A stretch of 64,000 bases of DNA, from the NCBI GenBank assembly GCA_018061005.1, contig JAGOVA010000003.1, positions 1 through 64,000 on the forward strand, given 5' to 3'. The notes beneath the pieces are model-generated. The model did no database searches, was not told the DNA's origin, and saw nothing but the letters and a program-made list of their open reading frames with translations. Made by a program: the position numbers and the translations under genes. The first letter of the stretch is position 1. Every line of letters begins with the position of its first letter. Source of the DNA: Sterolibacterium sp. GTDB taxonomy: Bacteria > Pseudomonadota > Gammaproteobacteria > Burkholderiales > Rhodocyclaceae. Below are positions 24,549 through 33,738 of the stretch, in pieces.

Positions 24549-26174
24549 TCAGGAATGGCCTGATATCCAGCGGATAAGCCCCAGGGTGGAGTTGTCGGCG
24601 CACGGAAGGTCGCTCTCGAGCGTGTGCTGGCCATTGAGCAGGGGGAGCAGGTGGTTGGCGAGTTGTTTGCCGTATTCGACACCCCATTGATCGAAGGAGT
24701 TGATCCCCCAGAGGATGCCTTGCACGAAGACTTTGTGTTCGTAGAGGGCGAGTAGCTGTCCCAGGGTGTAGGGAGTCAGGCGCGCAAACAGCAGGGTGGT
24801 TGATGGCTGGTTGCCAGGAAAGACCTTGAAGGCGGCGAGTTGATTGATTTCTTCGCTGGAGAAGCCTGCAGAAGTCATTTCGGCACGGGCTTCAGCTAGT
24901 GTCTTGCCGCGCATCAGCGCCTCACTTTGGGCAAAGCAATTGGCCAGAACGGCGGCCTGGTGTGGGGGGGCTGCAAAATCGGCGTGGCGGAAGGCAATGA
25001 AATCGCAGGGGATCAGTCGTCCGCCCTGGTGGATCAGCTGAAAAAAAGCGTGCTGTCCGTTGGTACCGGCTTCACCCCAGAGGATCGGGGCGGTGGCGCA
25101 ACCCGTGGGGGTGCCATCACGACAGGTCTGCTTGCCGTTGCTCTCCATTTCGAGTTGTTGCAGGTAATGTGGCAGATGTTCGAGCGATTGGCTGTAAGGC
25201 AGGATCGCCAGGTTTTCCGCGCCAAGAAAATTGGTGTTCCACAGTCCCAGTAATGCCATGGTGGCTGGCAGGTTGCTTGCGACGGGTGTATCGAAGAAGT
25301 GCTGATCCATTGCATGAGCACCTGCCAGCAGTTGCTGAAAGTGATCATGGCCAATGGCCAGCATGAGGGGCAGCCCGATGGCCGACCAGAGCGAGAATCG
25401 CCCACCAACCCAGTCCCAGAATTCGAAGATGTTTTCAGCAGCAATGCCGAATGCACTCACGGCCGTCCGGTTGGTCGAAACGGCGACAAAGTGTTGCGCT
25501 ACGGCCGCTTCGCCCAATGATTGCGTCAGCCAGTCGCGGGCAAAGCGGGCGTTGGCCAGTGTTTCGTGGGTAGTGAAGGATTTGCTGGAAACGATAAACA
25601 ACGTGCTGCGTGGGTCGAGTCGCGCCAACGTGGCGGCAATGTGGGCTGCATCCAGGTTGGAGACAAAATGTACCTGAGTTTGTGGGACATGATGCGCCAC
25701 CAGCGCGTGGGTGGCCATTTTTGGACCCAGGTCGGAGCCACCGATGCCGATGTTGACGATGTCGCGCAGCGGTTCGCCGGTCGCACCGCAACGCTGGCCC
25801 GTGTGAACCTGTGTGCAAAACTGGCGCATCTGTTCGAGCACGGTCGCCACTTCGACGCGCGGCTGTGGTTCGCGCAAGGCGGTGTGGAGGACAGCCCGGT
25901 TTTCGCTCTGGTTGAGCAATTCACCGGCGCGCATCCGTGTGATCCAGCCGGGCAGGTCGGCTTCGTGCCAAAGGCGATGCAGGGCGCTCAGGCTGGTGTG
26001 GTGGATGCGCTGTTTCGAAAAGTCCATCAACATGCCATCGTGCGACAGTGAGAACTCGTGAAAGCGTGCGGGTTCCTGAGCGAAACGTTCGCGCAGCGAT
26101 GGCGTCGCGTGGCGTTCAGCCTCGGCCAGTTCGGACAGATGCCGCCAGGCGGGTGTGGAGACAAGTTTGTTCAT
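24549..26174 (-). CDS. pgi: Glucose-6-phosphate isomerase
   Basis: Pgi interconverts glucose 6-phosphate and fructose 6-phosphate, linking glycolysis or gluconeogenesis with polysaccharide precursors. The 541-residue protein has GGSDLGPKMATHAL, VSSKSFTTHETLANA phosphate-binding region, and the catalytic GEAGTNGQHAFFQLIHQG. The C-terminal signature KVFVQGILWGINSFDQWGVEYGK is also present, with Lys and His in place. Length is standard. It is transcribed alone, divergent from the porin-like gene. Confidence 0.97.
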   Translation of the reverse strand: MNKLVSTPAWRHLSELAEAERHATPSLRERFAQEPARFHEFSLSHDGMLMDFSKQRIHHTSLSALHRLWHEADLPGWITRMRAGELLNQSENRAVLHTALREPQPRVEVATVLEQMRQFCTQVHTGQRCGATGEPLRDIVNIGIGGSDLGPKMATHALVAHHVPQTQVHFVSNLDAAHIAATLARLDPRSTLFIVSSKSFTTHETLANARFARDWLTQSLGEAAVAQHFVAVSTNRTAVSAFGIAAENIFEFWDWVGGRFSLWSAIGLPLMLAIGHDHFQQLLAGAHAMDQHFFDTPVASNLPATMALLGLWNTNFLGAENLAILPYSQSLEHLPHYLQQLEMESNGKQTCRDGTPTGCATAPILWGEAGTNGQHAFFQLIHQGGRLIPCDFIAFRHADFAAPPHQAAVLANCFAQSEALMRGKTLAEARAEMTSAGFSSEEINQLAAFKVFPGNQPSTTLLFARLTPYTLGQLLALYEHKVFVQGILWGINSFDQWGVEYGKQLANHLLPLLNGQHTLESDLPCADNSTLGLIRWISGHS

Positions 26175-26300
26175 AACCGGACATTATGCCAATTTTCATC
26201 CATTGCGTAAGCGGAAATATGGCGAAAACATGGCGACTGCATGTTGATGGGGGCGCAGGGGGGGGGCTGAATTCGCTGCGCGCAGTCGGGTACAGGCGGG

Positions 26301-26306
26301 TAGAAT
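26301..26306 (+). promoter_or_regulatory. Candidate -10 element and upstream G9 tract of porin-like gene
   Basis: TAGAAT lies 34 bases before the GTG start. A run of nine G (26258-26266) lies about 35 bases further up, near the position where regulator binding usually occurs. No good -35 is visible. Confidence 0.3.
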
Positions 26307-26339
26307 GAAAGCTTTCCCCTACCGCAAGGAAACCGTATC

Positions 26340-27623
26340 GTGAAGATAAGCTGCCCGCTGTTCACCCGTCGCCTTTCCATGGTTTCTGTGTTGAGTGCCC
26401 TGTTGTGTCAGGCCACCCCGGTCTGGGCGGAAACAACATCTGCCTGGAGTGGCTTCGGCACGCTGGGGGCGGTTCATAGCAACAACCGCGAGGCAGATTT
26501 CATCGGCAGCATTGTCCAGCCGGTGGGCTCCGGCAAGAGCCAGGCCACGAGCTATGGGGTCGATAGCAAGTTGGGCGGGCAGGTGGCGGTGAAGTTTGAC
26601 AGCGGGGTGAGTGGCATTGTTCAGGTGGTGGTGGATCATCGTTATGATCATACCTATCGCCCCGAGATTGAGTGGGCCAACCTCAAATACGATCTGGGCA
26701 AGAATGCCTATGTGCGCGCAGGCCGTGTGGTGGCTCCGGTGTTCATGTACTCGGAGCAGCGCAATGTGGGTTATTCGCTGACGCCCGCGCGTGAGCCGGT
26801 GGATGTGTATTCATTGAATCCGATTACCCATCTGGATGGACTGGATGTCGGCGTGCGTCACGAGATGGGCGGTGGCGTGCTCTCGGCGCAAGTGACGGGT
26901 GGGCGTCACAAATTGCGGATCAATCCGGTTCCCGTCATCGAACTGTCTGGTTCGGCGGCCATGTTCAATTCGACGTATGAAACGGGAGCTTCGACCTTCC
27001 GTTTTGGTTACGGCAAATACAAGTTGCAGGTTCGCGTGCTGGACCCGACCAGCGGCTTCATGGATATGTACGAAGATAGCGTGAAAGTCTACGGTTCGGC
27101 CACGGGTTACGGCGCCGATGTGGCCAATTTACGGTTGCACGATGTGCGCGTGGATATCTGGGGCCTGGGTTATGCCTATGATCCGGGCACCTGGCTGTTG
27201 CAGACCGAGTATGTCAGCCGTAAATCGCCGGGTAATTTCGTGCAGGATGCGGTGGCGGGTTATGTGCTGGGCGGCTATCGCATCGGCAAGCTGACACCTT
27301 ACGCCTCGTACAGTCGCCTCAAGTCGAAAGAGTCGCCCCTGCGCCCGGTACCGGCGGCTTTCATGGCGGCCGATCCGCTGAATCCGTTTCTGATTCCGGC
27401 GATTGAAAGTCAGTTCCAGTCGTACAACGAGCAGAGCACGCTGGCATTTGGCGTGCGTTATGACTTCTACCGGAATCTGGCACTCAAGGCGCAGTTCGAA
27501 CGGGTACGCAAGCCAGGTACGCCCACGCCGAATATGGGCACTTTCAATTTGGGCACGCCCGTTTTTGCCGCGAACAACCAGCAAGTAAACCTGCTGACGC
27601 TGAATCTGGATTTCGTGTTTTGA
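26340..27623 (+). CDS. Outer membrane porin-like beta-barrel protein
   Basis: The 427-residue protein begins at a GTG (26340) with a basic signal peptide (1-~30, cleavage after PVWA). Its mature part is built of alternating strands ending in a terminal Phe (LNLDFVF), the outer-membrane insertion signal. Stretches such as SGFGTLGAVHSNN, EIEWANLKYDLGKNAYVRAGRVVAPVFMYSEQRNVGY resemble a group of proteobacterial porin-like proteins found with phosphate or organic-acid uptake. The specific substrate cannot be told. Adjacent genes (pgi, dnaE) give no clue. Confidence 0.8.
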   Translation: MKISCPLFTRRLSMVSVLSALLCQATPVWAETTSAWSGFGTLGAVHSNNREADFIGSIVQPVGSGKSQATSYGVDSKLGGQVAVKFDSGVSGIVQVVVDHRYDHTYRPEIEWANLKYDLGKNAYVRAGRVVAPVFMYSEQRNVGYSLTPAREPVDVYSLNPITHLDGLDVGVRHEMGGGVLSAQVTGGRHKLRINPVPVIELSGSAAMFNSTYETGASTFRFGYGKYKLQVRVLDPTSGFMDMYEDSVKVYGSATGYGADVANLRLHDVRVDIWGLGYAYDPGTWLLQTEYVSRKSPGNFVQDAVAGYVLGGYRIGKLTPYASYSRLKSKESPLRPVPAAFMAADPLNPFLIPAIESQFQSYNEQSTLAFGVRYDFYRNLALKAQFERVRKPGTPTPNMGTFNLGTPVFAANNQQVNLLTLNLDFVF

Positions 27624-27739
27624 TCCACAGGCATCGGCCGGTTCTGCATGTGTGAAGTTGCTTGCGGTAATGTTTATCATCGGTTGTTGTATCAGCGCAT
27701 TACCCTCCAACCGTGGGGGCGAGAGTAAAATGGTCGGCT

Positions 27740-30700
27740 ATGCTCGCTCCCCAGTTCGTCCATCTCCGTCTTCATAGCGAATACTCGATTACCGACGGGA
27801 TCGTGCGGCTCGATGTCGCCATCGCGCGTGCCGCAGCGGAAGGCATGCCCGCGCTGGCGATGACCGATCTGGCCAATCTGTTCGGGATGGTCAAGTTTTA
27901 TACGGCAGCGCGGGCGCGTGGTCTCAAGCCCATCATCGGCTGTGATGCCTGGATGGCTGCCAGCGATGGTGACCGGGAGTCGCGAGAAGACGGCCAGCGG
28001 CTGTTGCTGCTGGCAAAAAATCGCGGCGGTTATCTGCGCCTGTGTGAATTGTTGAGTGAGGCCTATCTGGCTCCCCGTCGGCGTGGTCGTGCTGAAATCC
28101 GTCGCGAGGCTTTGGCGACAGGGGATAACAGCGGTCTGATTGCCCTTGCGGGGGCGCATACGGGCGACGTGGGGCAGCTACTGCTGGCCGGCAAAACGGC
28201 ACAGGCTGAACAGCGGGCGCTTGAGTGGGCGGCCTTGTTCCCGGACAGTTTTTACATTGAAGTGCAGCGTTACGATCAGCCACAGGCAGAGGCACTGGTC
28301 GCATCGAGTGTGGCCTTGGCCGGGCGGACAGGGCTGCCGCTGGTGGCAACCCATCCGATCCAGTTCATGACGCCGGAAGACTACAAGGCGCATGAGGCGC
28401 GGGTCTGTATTGCGGAAGGCTATGTGCTGGCCGACAAGCGGCGACCACAAAACTTTACCGAACAGCAGTACTTCAAGTCGCCTGCTGAAATGGCCGCGTT
28501 GTTTGCCGATCTGCCCGAGGCGCTGGAAAACTCGGTGGAGATCGCCCGGCGTTGCAGCCTCAGCGTGGAGCTGGGCAAGAGTCGTCTGCCGCAGTTCCCG
28601 ATCCCGGATGGCCTGAGCGATGACGATTATCTCGACCAGCAGGCACATGAAGGGCTGGAGCGTCGGTTGGCGCAGCTTTATCCAGATGAGGCCGTGCGTA
28701 CTGAAAAAAGACCGCAATATCTGGAACGTCTGGCTTTCGAGATCAATACCATCCAGCAAATGGGTTTTCCCGGTTATTTCCTGATCGTGGCTGACTTCAT
28801 CAACTGGGCCAAACATAGCGGTGTGCCGGTGGGCCCCGGGCGCGGCTCGGGTGCGGGTTCGCTGGTGGCCTATTCCATGGGCATTACGGATCTCGATCCG
28901 CTGGCCTACGATCTGCTGTTTGAGCGATTCCTCAATCCGGAACGCGTGTCGATGCCTGACTTCGATATCGACTTCTGTCAGGATGGCCGCGATCAGGTGA
29001 TCGACTACGTCAAGCGCAAATATGGCGCGCATGCCGTCTCGCAGATTGCCACCTTTGGCACCATGGCGACCAAGGCGGTGATTCGTGACGTCGGACGTGT
29101 GCTCGATCTGCCCTTCAACTTTGTCGATCAGTTTGCCAAGCTGATTCCCAATGAGCTGGGTATTTCGCTGGCCGAGGCGCGCGAAAAGGAACCGGCGATT
29201 CATGAGCGCATCGAGCAGGAAGAAGAAATCCGTGAACTGTGGAGTCTGGCCGAGAGACTTGAAGGGTTGACGCGCAATGTCGGCATGCACGCGGGGGGGG
29301 TGCTGATCGCCCCGGGCAAGCTGACGGACTTTTGCCCGCTGTATTCGGCGCAAGGTGAGGTCGATGGTGTAACGCAAAGCGTGGTCAGCCAGTTCGACAA
29401 GGATGATGTGGAAAAGGCCGGGCTGGTCAAATTCGACTTCCTCGGGCTGCGAACACTGACCATCCTCGATGAGGCCGTGGATTGGGTACGCGCGCTGAAT
29501 CCGGCGATGAAGGATTTTCGCCTTGAAGACATTCCGCTCGATGACAAGGCTACCTACGCACTGTTTGCGGCAGGCAATACCACGGCAGTGTTCCAGTCTG
29601 AATCGCGTTCGGCCAAGGACCTGGAAAAGCGTCTCAAGGGCGATACCTTTGAAGACATTATTGCGTTGATGGCACTCAACCGCCCCGGCCCGCTGGGTTC
29701 GGGCATGGTGGATGACTTCATCAACCGCAAGCACGGGCGCGCCAAGGCCGAGTACTTTCACCCGGATCTGGAACCGGTACTCAAACCGACGTATGGTGTC
29801 ATCGTCTATCAGGAACAGGTGATGCTGGTGGCGCAGGTGCTGGCTGGTTACACGCTGGGCGGCGCTGACATGCTGCGTCGCGCGATGGGCAAGAAAAAAG
29901 CGGAAGAGATGGCTCAGCAGCGCGCCATCTTTACCGAAGGCGCGGCACGCCGTGGTGTGAGCGAGGCATTGGCCACGCAGCTATTCGATCTGATGGAAAA
30001 ATTTGCCGAGTACGGTTTCAATAAATCGCACTCGGCCGCCTATGCGCTGGTAGCCTTCCAGACCGGCTGGCTCAAGCACTATCATGCTGCTGCCTTCATG
30101 GCGGCGACGATGTCTTCGGAAATGGCAGACACCGACAAGGTGCAGCTGTTTTATCAGGACAGCATGGCCAATGGCATCCGTTTTTTGCCGCCCGACATCA
30201 ATCTGGGCGGTATTCGTTTCGAACCGCTTGATACCGGCACGATCCGTTACGGACTGGGCGCGATCAAAGGCACGGGTGAAGCCGCGCTGGGGGTCATCAT
30301 GCGCGCCCGTGAAGCCGGGCGATTTGTCGAGCTCTTCGATTTCTGTCGGCGCATTGACAAGCGCGTGGTGAACCGGCGCGTCATCGAGGCGCTGATCCGT
30401 GCCGGTGCGTTTGACAGCATCGACACGGAGCCGCTGGGGGTGCCGACTGATCCGGCTGCCGCACCGCGCGCGCATCGCGCCCGCCTGCTGGCCTCAGTGG
30501 GGGTCGCCCTTGAAGCGGCAGAGCAAGCCGAGCGGCATGCCTTGCAGGACAACCTGTTTGGCGACGATACGGCGAGTGGTGCAGACAATCCACACTATGT
30601 CGATGTGCCGCGCTGGAGCGAACGCGAATTTCTGCTGAATGAAAAACAGGCACTGGGCTTTTTTATTTCGGGTCATCCATTCGATGCCTATCGCAGCGAA

Positions 30701-31276
30701 CTGACGCGGTTCATCCGCAAACCACTGGCGCAGCTCGAAGCACCCGCCCGCAATGCCGGCGCGGCTCGGGAGTCGGTGATGATGGCGGGAATGGTGGTGT
30801 CGACGCGCACCCAGATGACGAAACGCGGCAAGATGGCCATTGTGACCATCGACGATGCCACGGCGCAGCTGGAGGTGGTCGTGTTCAACCAGATATTCGA
30901 GGCGGAGCGCAACAAGATCCGTGAGGATGAGCTGTTGTTCATTGAAGGGCGGGTGGCGCGCGATGATTTCAGTGGTGGCCTGCGCGTTTCTGCCGACAAA
31001 CTGCTCACGCTGGGAGAGGCGCGCAGCCGCTTTGCCAAGGGGTTGAGGCTTTCGATGAATGGCGGCTCGAATGCGGAAAAGCTGCGAACCTTGCTAGCAC
31101 CCTACCGCGCCAGTCGAAACGGCGGGGCGTGCCCGGTGGTGCTGAACTATCGCAATGCCTCGGCAGAAGTGCAGATGGGCTTGCCGGATGACTGGTGCGT
31201 GCGGCTCGATGACGAACTGCTCACCGGCCTGCGTGACTGGCTGTCACCCCATAACGTCCATGTGGTGTATTCATGA
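27740..31276 (+). CDS. dnaE: DNA polymerase III alpha subunit
   Basis: DnaE is the replicative polymerase. The 1178 residues show the usual order: PHP domain at the N-terminus (HLRLHSEYSITDGIV...LAMTDLANLFG), the palm with PDFDIDFCQDGRDQVIDYV catalytic aspartates (~residues 412-430), and the tandem-HhH region. An OB-fold lies near the C-terminus (MMAGMVVSTRTQMTKRGKMAIVTIDD). The start at 27740 (MLAPQFVHLRLHSEYS) is set by the family; a GTG at 27713 is in frame. It lies after a short inverted repeat GGTAATG/CATTACC (27666-27704). Its last codon overlaps the following gene (ATGA). Confidence 0.97.
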   Translation: MLAPQFVHLRLHSEYSITDGIVRLDVAIARAAAEGMPALAMTDLANLFGMVKFYTAARARGLKPIIGCDAWMAASDGDRESREDGQRLLLLAKNRGGYLRLCELLSEAYLAPRRRGRAEIRREALATGDNSGLIALAGAHTGDVGQLLLAGKTAQAEQRALEWAALFPDSFYIEVQRYDQPQAEALVASSVALAGRTGLPLVATHPIQFMTPEDYKAHEARVCIAEGYVLADKRRPQNFTEQQYFKSPAEMAALFADLPEALENSVEIARRCSLSVELGKSRLPQFPIPDGLSDDDYLDQQAHEGLERRLAQLYPDEAVRTEKRPQYLERLAFEINTIQQMGFPGYFLIVADFINWAKHSGVPVGPGRGSGAGSLVAYSMGITDLDPLAYDLLFERFLNPERVSMPDFDIDFCQDGRDQVIDYVKRKYGAHAVSQIATFGTMATKAVIRDVGRVLDLPFNFVDQFAKLIPNELGISLAEAREKEPAIHERIEQEEEIRELWSLAERLEGLTRNVGMHAGGVLIAPGKLTDFCPLYSAQGEVDGVTQSVVSQFDKDDVEKAGLVKFDFLGLRTLTILDEAVDWVRALNPAMKDFRLEDIPLDDKATYALFAAGNTTAVFQSESRSAKDLEKRLKGDTFEDIIALMALNRPGPLGSGMVDDFINRKHGRAKAEYFHPDLEPVLKPTYGVIVYQEQVMLVAQVLAGYTLGGADMLRRAMGKKKAEEMAQQRAIFTEGAARRGVSEALATQLFDLMEKFAEYGFNKSHSAAYALVAFQTGWLKHYHAAAFMAATMSSEMADTDKVQLFYQDSMANGIRFLPPDINLGGIRFEPLDTGTIRYGLGAIKGTGEAALGVIMRAREAGRFVELFDFCRRIDKRVVNRRVIEALIRAGAFDSIDTEPLGVPTDPAAAPRAHRARLLASVGVALEAAEQAERHALQDNLFGDDTASGADNPHYVDVPRWSEREFLLNEKQALGFFISGHPFDAYRSELTRFIRKPLAQLEAPARNAGAARESVMMAGMVVSTRTQMTKRGKMAIVTIDDATAQLEVVVFNQIFEAERNKIREDELLFIEGRVARDDFSGGLRVSADKLLTLGEARSRFAKGLRLSMNGGSNAEKLRTLLAPYRASRNGGACPVVLNYRNASAEVQMGLPDDWCVRLDDELLTGLRDWLSPHNVHVVYS

Positions 31277-31761
31277 ACATGATCCCGACCCTGATTGACG
31301 TTGAACTCCTCGATACGGTGAGTGCCGCCGCGCAAACCAGTCCTCGCGGCCGGAAGAATCACAATTTTCACACGGCGGATGCGGCGCAGTGTCATCGTTT
31401 GCTCAACGCCATCGAGCCGGGTTCGTATGTCGCTCCTCATCGGCATCTCGATGCGAATAAAAGCGAGGCCATGCTGGTGCTGCGCGGCAGTCTGGGGTTG
31501 GTGATTTTTGCGGAGGATGGCCAGGTGATACAGGCCATCGAACTGGCTGCCGGGGGTACGCGCTGCGGGGTCGATATCCCGCAGGGATGCTGGCATTCGG
31601 TGCTGGCGTTGTGTGCCGGGACGGTATTTTTCGAAGCCAAGGCCGGCCCCTATCGGCCATTGGGTGACGAGGAACGCGCGCCCTGGGCGCCGCTGGAAGG
31701 GGATGCGGCGGCAGTGGCGTATGCGCGGCAACTACAGGGGCTGTTCAGTACCGTGGAATGA
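31273..31761 (+). CDS. WbuC-type cupin protein
   Basis: The 162-residue single-domain cupin resembles WbuC, a small protein found in O-antigen loci, with the metal-site pattern HRHLDANKSEAMLVLRGSLGLVIF (His and Glu ligands) and CGVDIPQGCWHSVLAL. It may be a sugar-modifying or binding protein; the function is not established. Its ATG overlaps the dnaE stop by four bases, so it is coupled to replication polymerase expression, an unexpected partner. It converges with rarA, 9 bases away. Confidence 0.8.
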   Translation: MNMIPTLIDVELLDTVSAAAQTSPRGRKNHNFHTADAAQCHRLLNAIEPGSYVAPHRHLDANKSEAMLVLRGSLGLVIFAEDGQVIQAIELAAGGTRCGVDIPQGCWHSVLALCAGTVFFEAKAGPYRPLGDEERAPWAPLEGDAAAVAYARQLQGLFSTVE

Positions 31762-31770
31762 GCAGATCGG

Positions 31771-33075
31771 TCATTTTTTCTTGGCTTCTGCATCCCATTG
31801 TTTCAGCCGTTCCAGTTTTTCAGCGATCTTGATTTCCAGGCCGCGTGGCACGGGTTGATACCAGCCCGGCTCAGCCATGCCCTCGGGTAAATAAGTTTCG
31901 CCTGCGGCATAGGCATTGGGCTCGTCGTGGGCGTAGCGGTACGCATGCCCGTAGCCTAGTTCTTTCATGAGCTGGGTGGGCGCGTTGCGTAAATGCACGG
32001 GAACCTCGCGGCTTTTGTCCTGCTTCACGCAGGCGCGTGCCTGATTGTAGGCGTTGTAACCCGCGTTACTTTTGGCGGCGGCGGCCAGATAGAGTACCGC
32101 CTGCGCCAGTGCCAGTTCGCCTTCGGGGCTGCCCAGCCGCTCATAGGTCAGCGCGGCATCGTTGGCGATTTGCATGGCGCGCGGGTCGGCCAGGCCGATA
32201 TCTTCCCAGGCCATGCGGATGATGCGGCGCGACAGATAACGCGGGTCGGCACCGCCATCGAGCATGCGGGTCAGCCAATAGAGCGCGGCATCGGGGTGAG
32301 AGCCGCGCACCGATTTGTGCAGGGCGGAAATCTGGTCGTAGAAATGATCGCCGCCCTTGTCGAAACGCCGGGCATTCAGGGTCAGGGCGTTTTGCACAAA
32401 ATCGGCGGTGATCTGCAGGGTGCCCGCCGCACCGGCGGCCGTCTGACATTGCTCCAGCAGATTCAACAATCGGCGGGCATCGCCATCAGCATAGCCGATC
32501 AGGGTATCGCGTGCCTGATCGTCAAAGGTCAGCCCGGCAAGTGCTTGCGTCTGGGCGCGTTGCAGCAATTGTTGCAGCTCCGCATCGCTCAGCGATTGCA
32601 GGACATACACCTGGGCGCGTGACAGCAAGGCCGCGTTGACTTCAAAGGACGGGTTTTCGGTGGTTGCCCCGATGAACGTCACCAGGCCGCTTTCTGCATA
32701 AGGCAGCAGGGCGTCTTGCTGCGCCTTGTTGAAGCGATGGATTTCGTCAACGAACAACAAGGTGCGCTTGCCCAGTGCCAGATGCTGCTCGGCCTGTTCC
32801 ATTGCGGCGCGGATGTCTTTGACCCCGGAAAACACCGCAGACAGGGCGATGAACTCACATTGGAAGGCCGTCGCGGTGAGTCGGGCCAGCGTAGTTTTAC
32901 CCACGCCGGGTGGCCCCCAGAAGATCATTGAGTGGGGTTTGCCTGACTGAAAGGCCAGGCGTAACGGCTTGCCTGCACCCAGCAGATGGGTTTGCCCGAT
33001 GACCTCGTCCAGGTTGGCTGGGCGCAGGGCTTCGGCTAGCGGGGCGGTCGGCGAGCGGGCAAACAGGTCAGGCAC
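31771..33075 (-). CDS. rarA: Replication-associated recombination protein A (AAA ATPase)
   Basis: RarA (MgsA) is an AAA+ clamp-loader-like ATPase that acts at stalled replication forks. The 434 residues contain DEVIGQTHLLGAGKPL, Walker A GPPGVGKTTLAR, Walker B FVDEIHRFNKAQQDALLP, sensor 1 FIGATTENPSFEVN and the C-terminal oligomerisation part (RSKTIEX-like GSHPDAALYWLTRMLDGG and LPEGMAEPGWYQPVPRG). Its start is 15 bases after the lolA stop, completing an ftsK-lolA-rarA operon on the minus strand. Confidence 0.96.
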   Translation of the reverse strand: MPDLFARSPTAPLAEALRPANLDEVIGQTHLLGAGKPLRLAFQSGKPHSMIFWGPPGVGKTTLARLTATAFQCEFIALSAVFSGVKDIRAAMEQAEQHLALGKRTLLFVDEIHRFNKAQQDALLPYAESGLVTFIGATTENPSFEVNAALLSRAQVYVLQSLSDAELQQLLQRAQTQALAGLTFDDQARDTLIGYADGDARRLLNLLEQCQTAAGAAGTLQITADFVQNALTLNARRFDKGGDHFYDQISALHKSVRGSHPDAALYWLTRMLDGGADPRYLSRRIIRMAWEDIGLADPRAMQIANDAALTYERLGSPEGELALAQAVLYLAAAAKSNAGYNAYNQARACVKQDKSREVPVHLRNAPTQLMKELGYGHAYRYAHDEPNAYAAGETYLPEGMAEPGWYQPVPRGLEIKIAEKLERLKQWDAEAKKK

Positions 33076-33090
33076 GATGGCGATGCGGCG

Positions 33091-33726
33091 TCATTCGCCC
33101 ACAACATCGGCGCCCTTGGGCGGCGTGAAGCGGAACAGGTCGGGTGCTAGCGTGGGGTTGCGCTCGAACTGACTGAAGGTCAGGGTGGTTCGCTGGCCAA
33201 AGTTGTCATGCACGATCATGATTTTGGGCAGGTTGTTGGCCAGACCGATGCGAACCAGTTCGAAGCTGCCTTCGTCCTTATTCTTGGGCAATGCCTCGAT
33301 GAAATCCAGACCATCCGCGCTGCCCGCGTCGGTGATGATGAAGTTTTTGTCGAGCGCGTTGTCTCCGGCCAGCAGTGCGGCGGGGCTGGCACCCAGTGCC
33401 TGGCCGAGTTTTTTAACGGTGACCTGATTCAGGTCGCGGTCAAAAATCCATAGCCGTGTGCCGTCGCCAACCAGTAGCTGGTAATACGGTTTGTCATACA
33501 CCCAGCGGAATCGCCCGGGGCGTGCGAAGGCCAGCGTGCCTTGCGAGAGTTGCGGCTTGCGACCGGACTGCGCCGTGACGGTCTGGCTGAAGCTGGCGCG
33601 TGCGGTGTGTGTGCTGCTGATGAACGCCTGAAACTGTGTCGGGCCGCTGGCGTGGGTGAGTGCGCTTGCCAGGCAGAGAGCGCCAGTTAGCAGCGTGGTG
33701 AGCAGGGTGCGGTGGCGTGGGTTCAT
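33091..33726 (-). CDS. lolA: Outer-membrane lipoprotein carrier protein LolA
   Basis: LolA carries outer-membrane lipoproteins from LolCDE across the periplasm to LolB. The 211-residue protein has a Sec signal peptide (1-~27) and family segments ARASFSQTV, SQGTLAFARPGRFRWVYDKPYYQLLVGDGTRLWIFDRDLNQVTVKKL and the C-terminal TLTFSQFERNPTLAPDLFRFTPPKGADVV. The order ftsK-lolA-rarA is common in proteobacteria. It follows ftsK by 12 bases. Confidence 0.95.
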   Translation of the reverse strand: MNPRHRTLLTTLLTGALCLASALTHASGPTQFQAFISSTHTARASFSQTVTAQSGRKPQLSQGTLAFARPGRFRWVYDKPYYQLLVGDGTRLWIFDRDLNQVTVKKLGQALGASPAALLAGDNALDKNFIITDAGSADGLDFIEALPKNKDEGSFELVRIGLANNLPKIMIVHDNFGQRTTLTFSQFERNPTLAPDLFRFTPPKGADVVGE

Positions 33727-33738
33727 GATTCCATGATT

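Noticed and set aside
29293-29300. G8 run inside dnaE as a phase-variation site
   Set aside because: It encodes the conserved HAGGVLI of the polymerase; slippage would be lethal and the codons are needed.
28178-29761. 527-codon frame antisense to dnaE
   Set aside because: Mirror of highly conserved dnaE coding sequence; no independent evidence.
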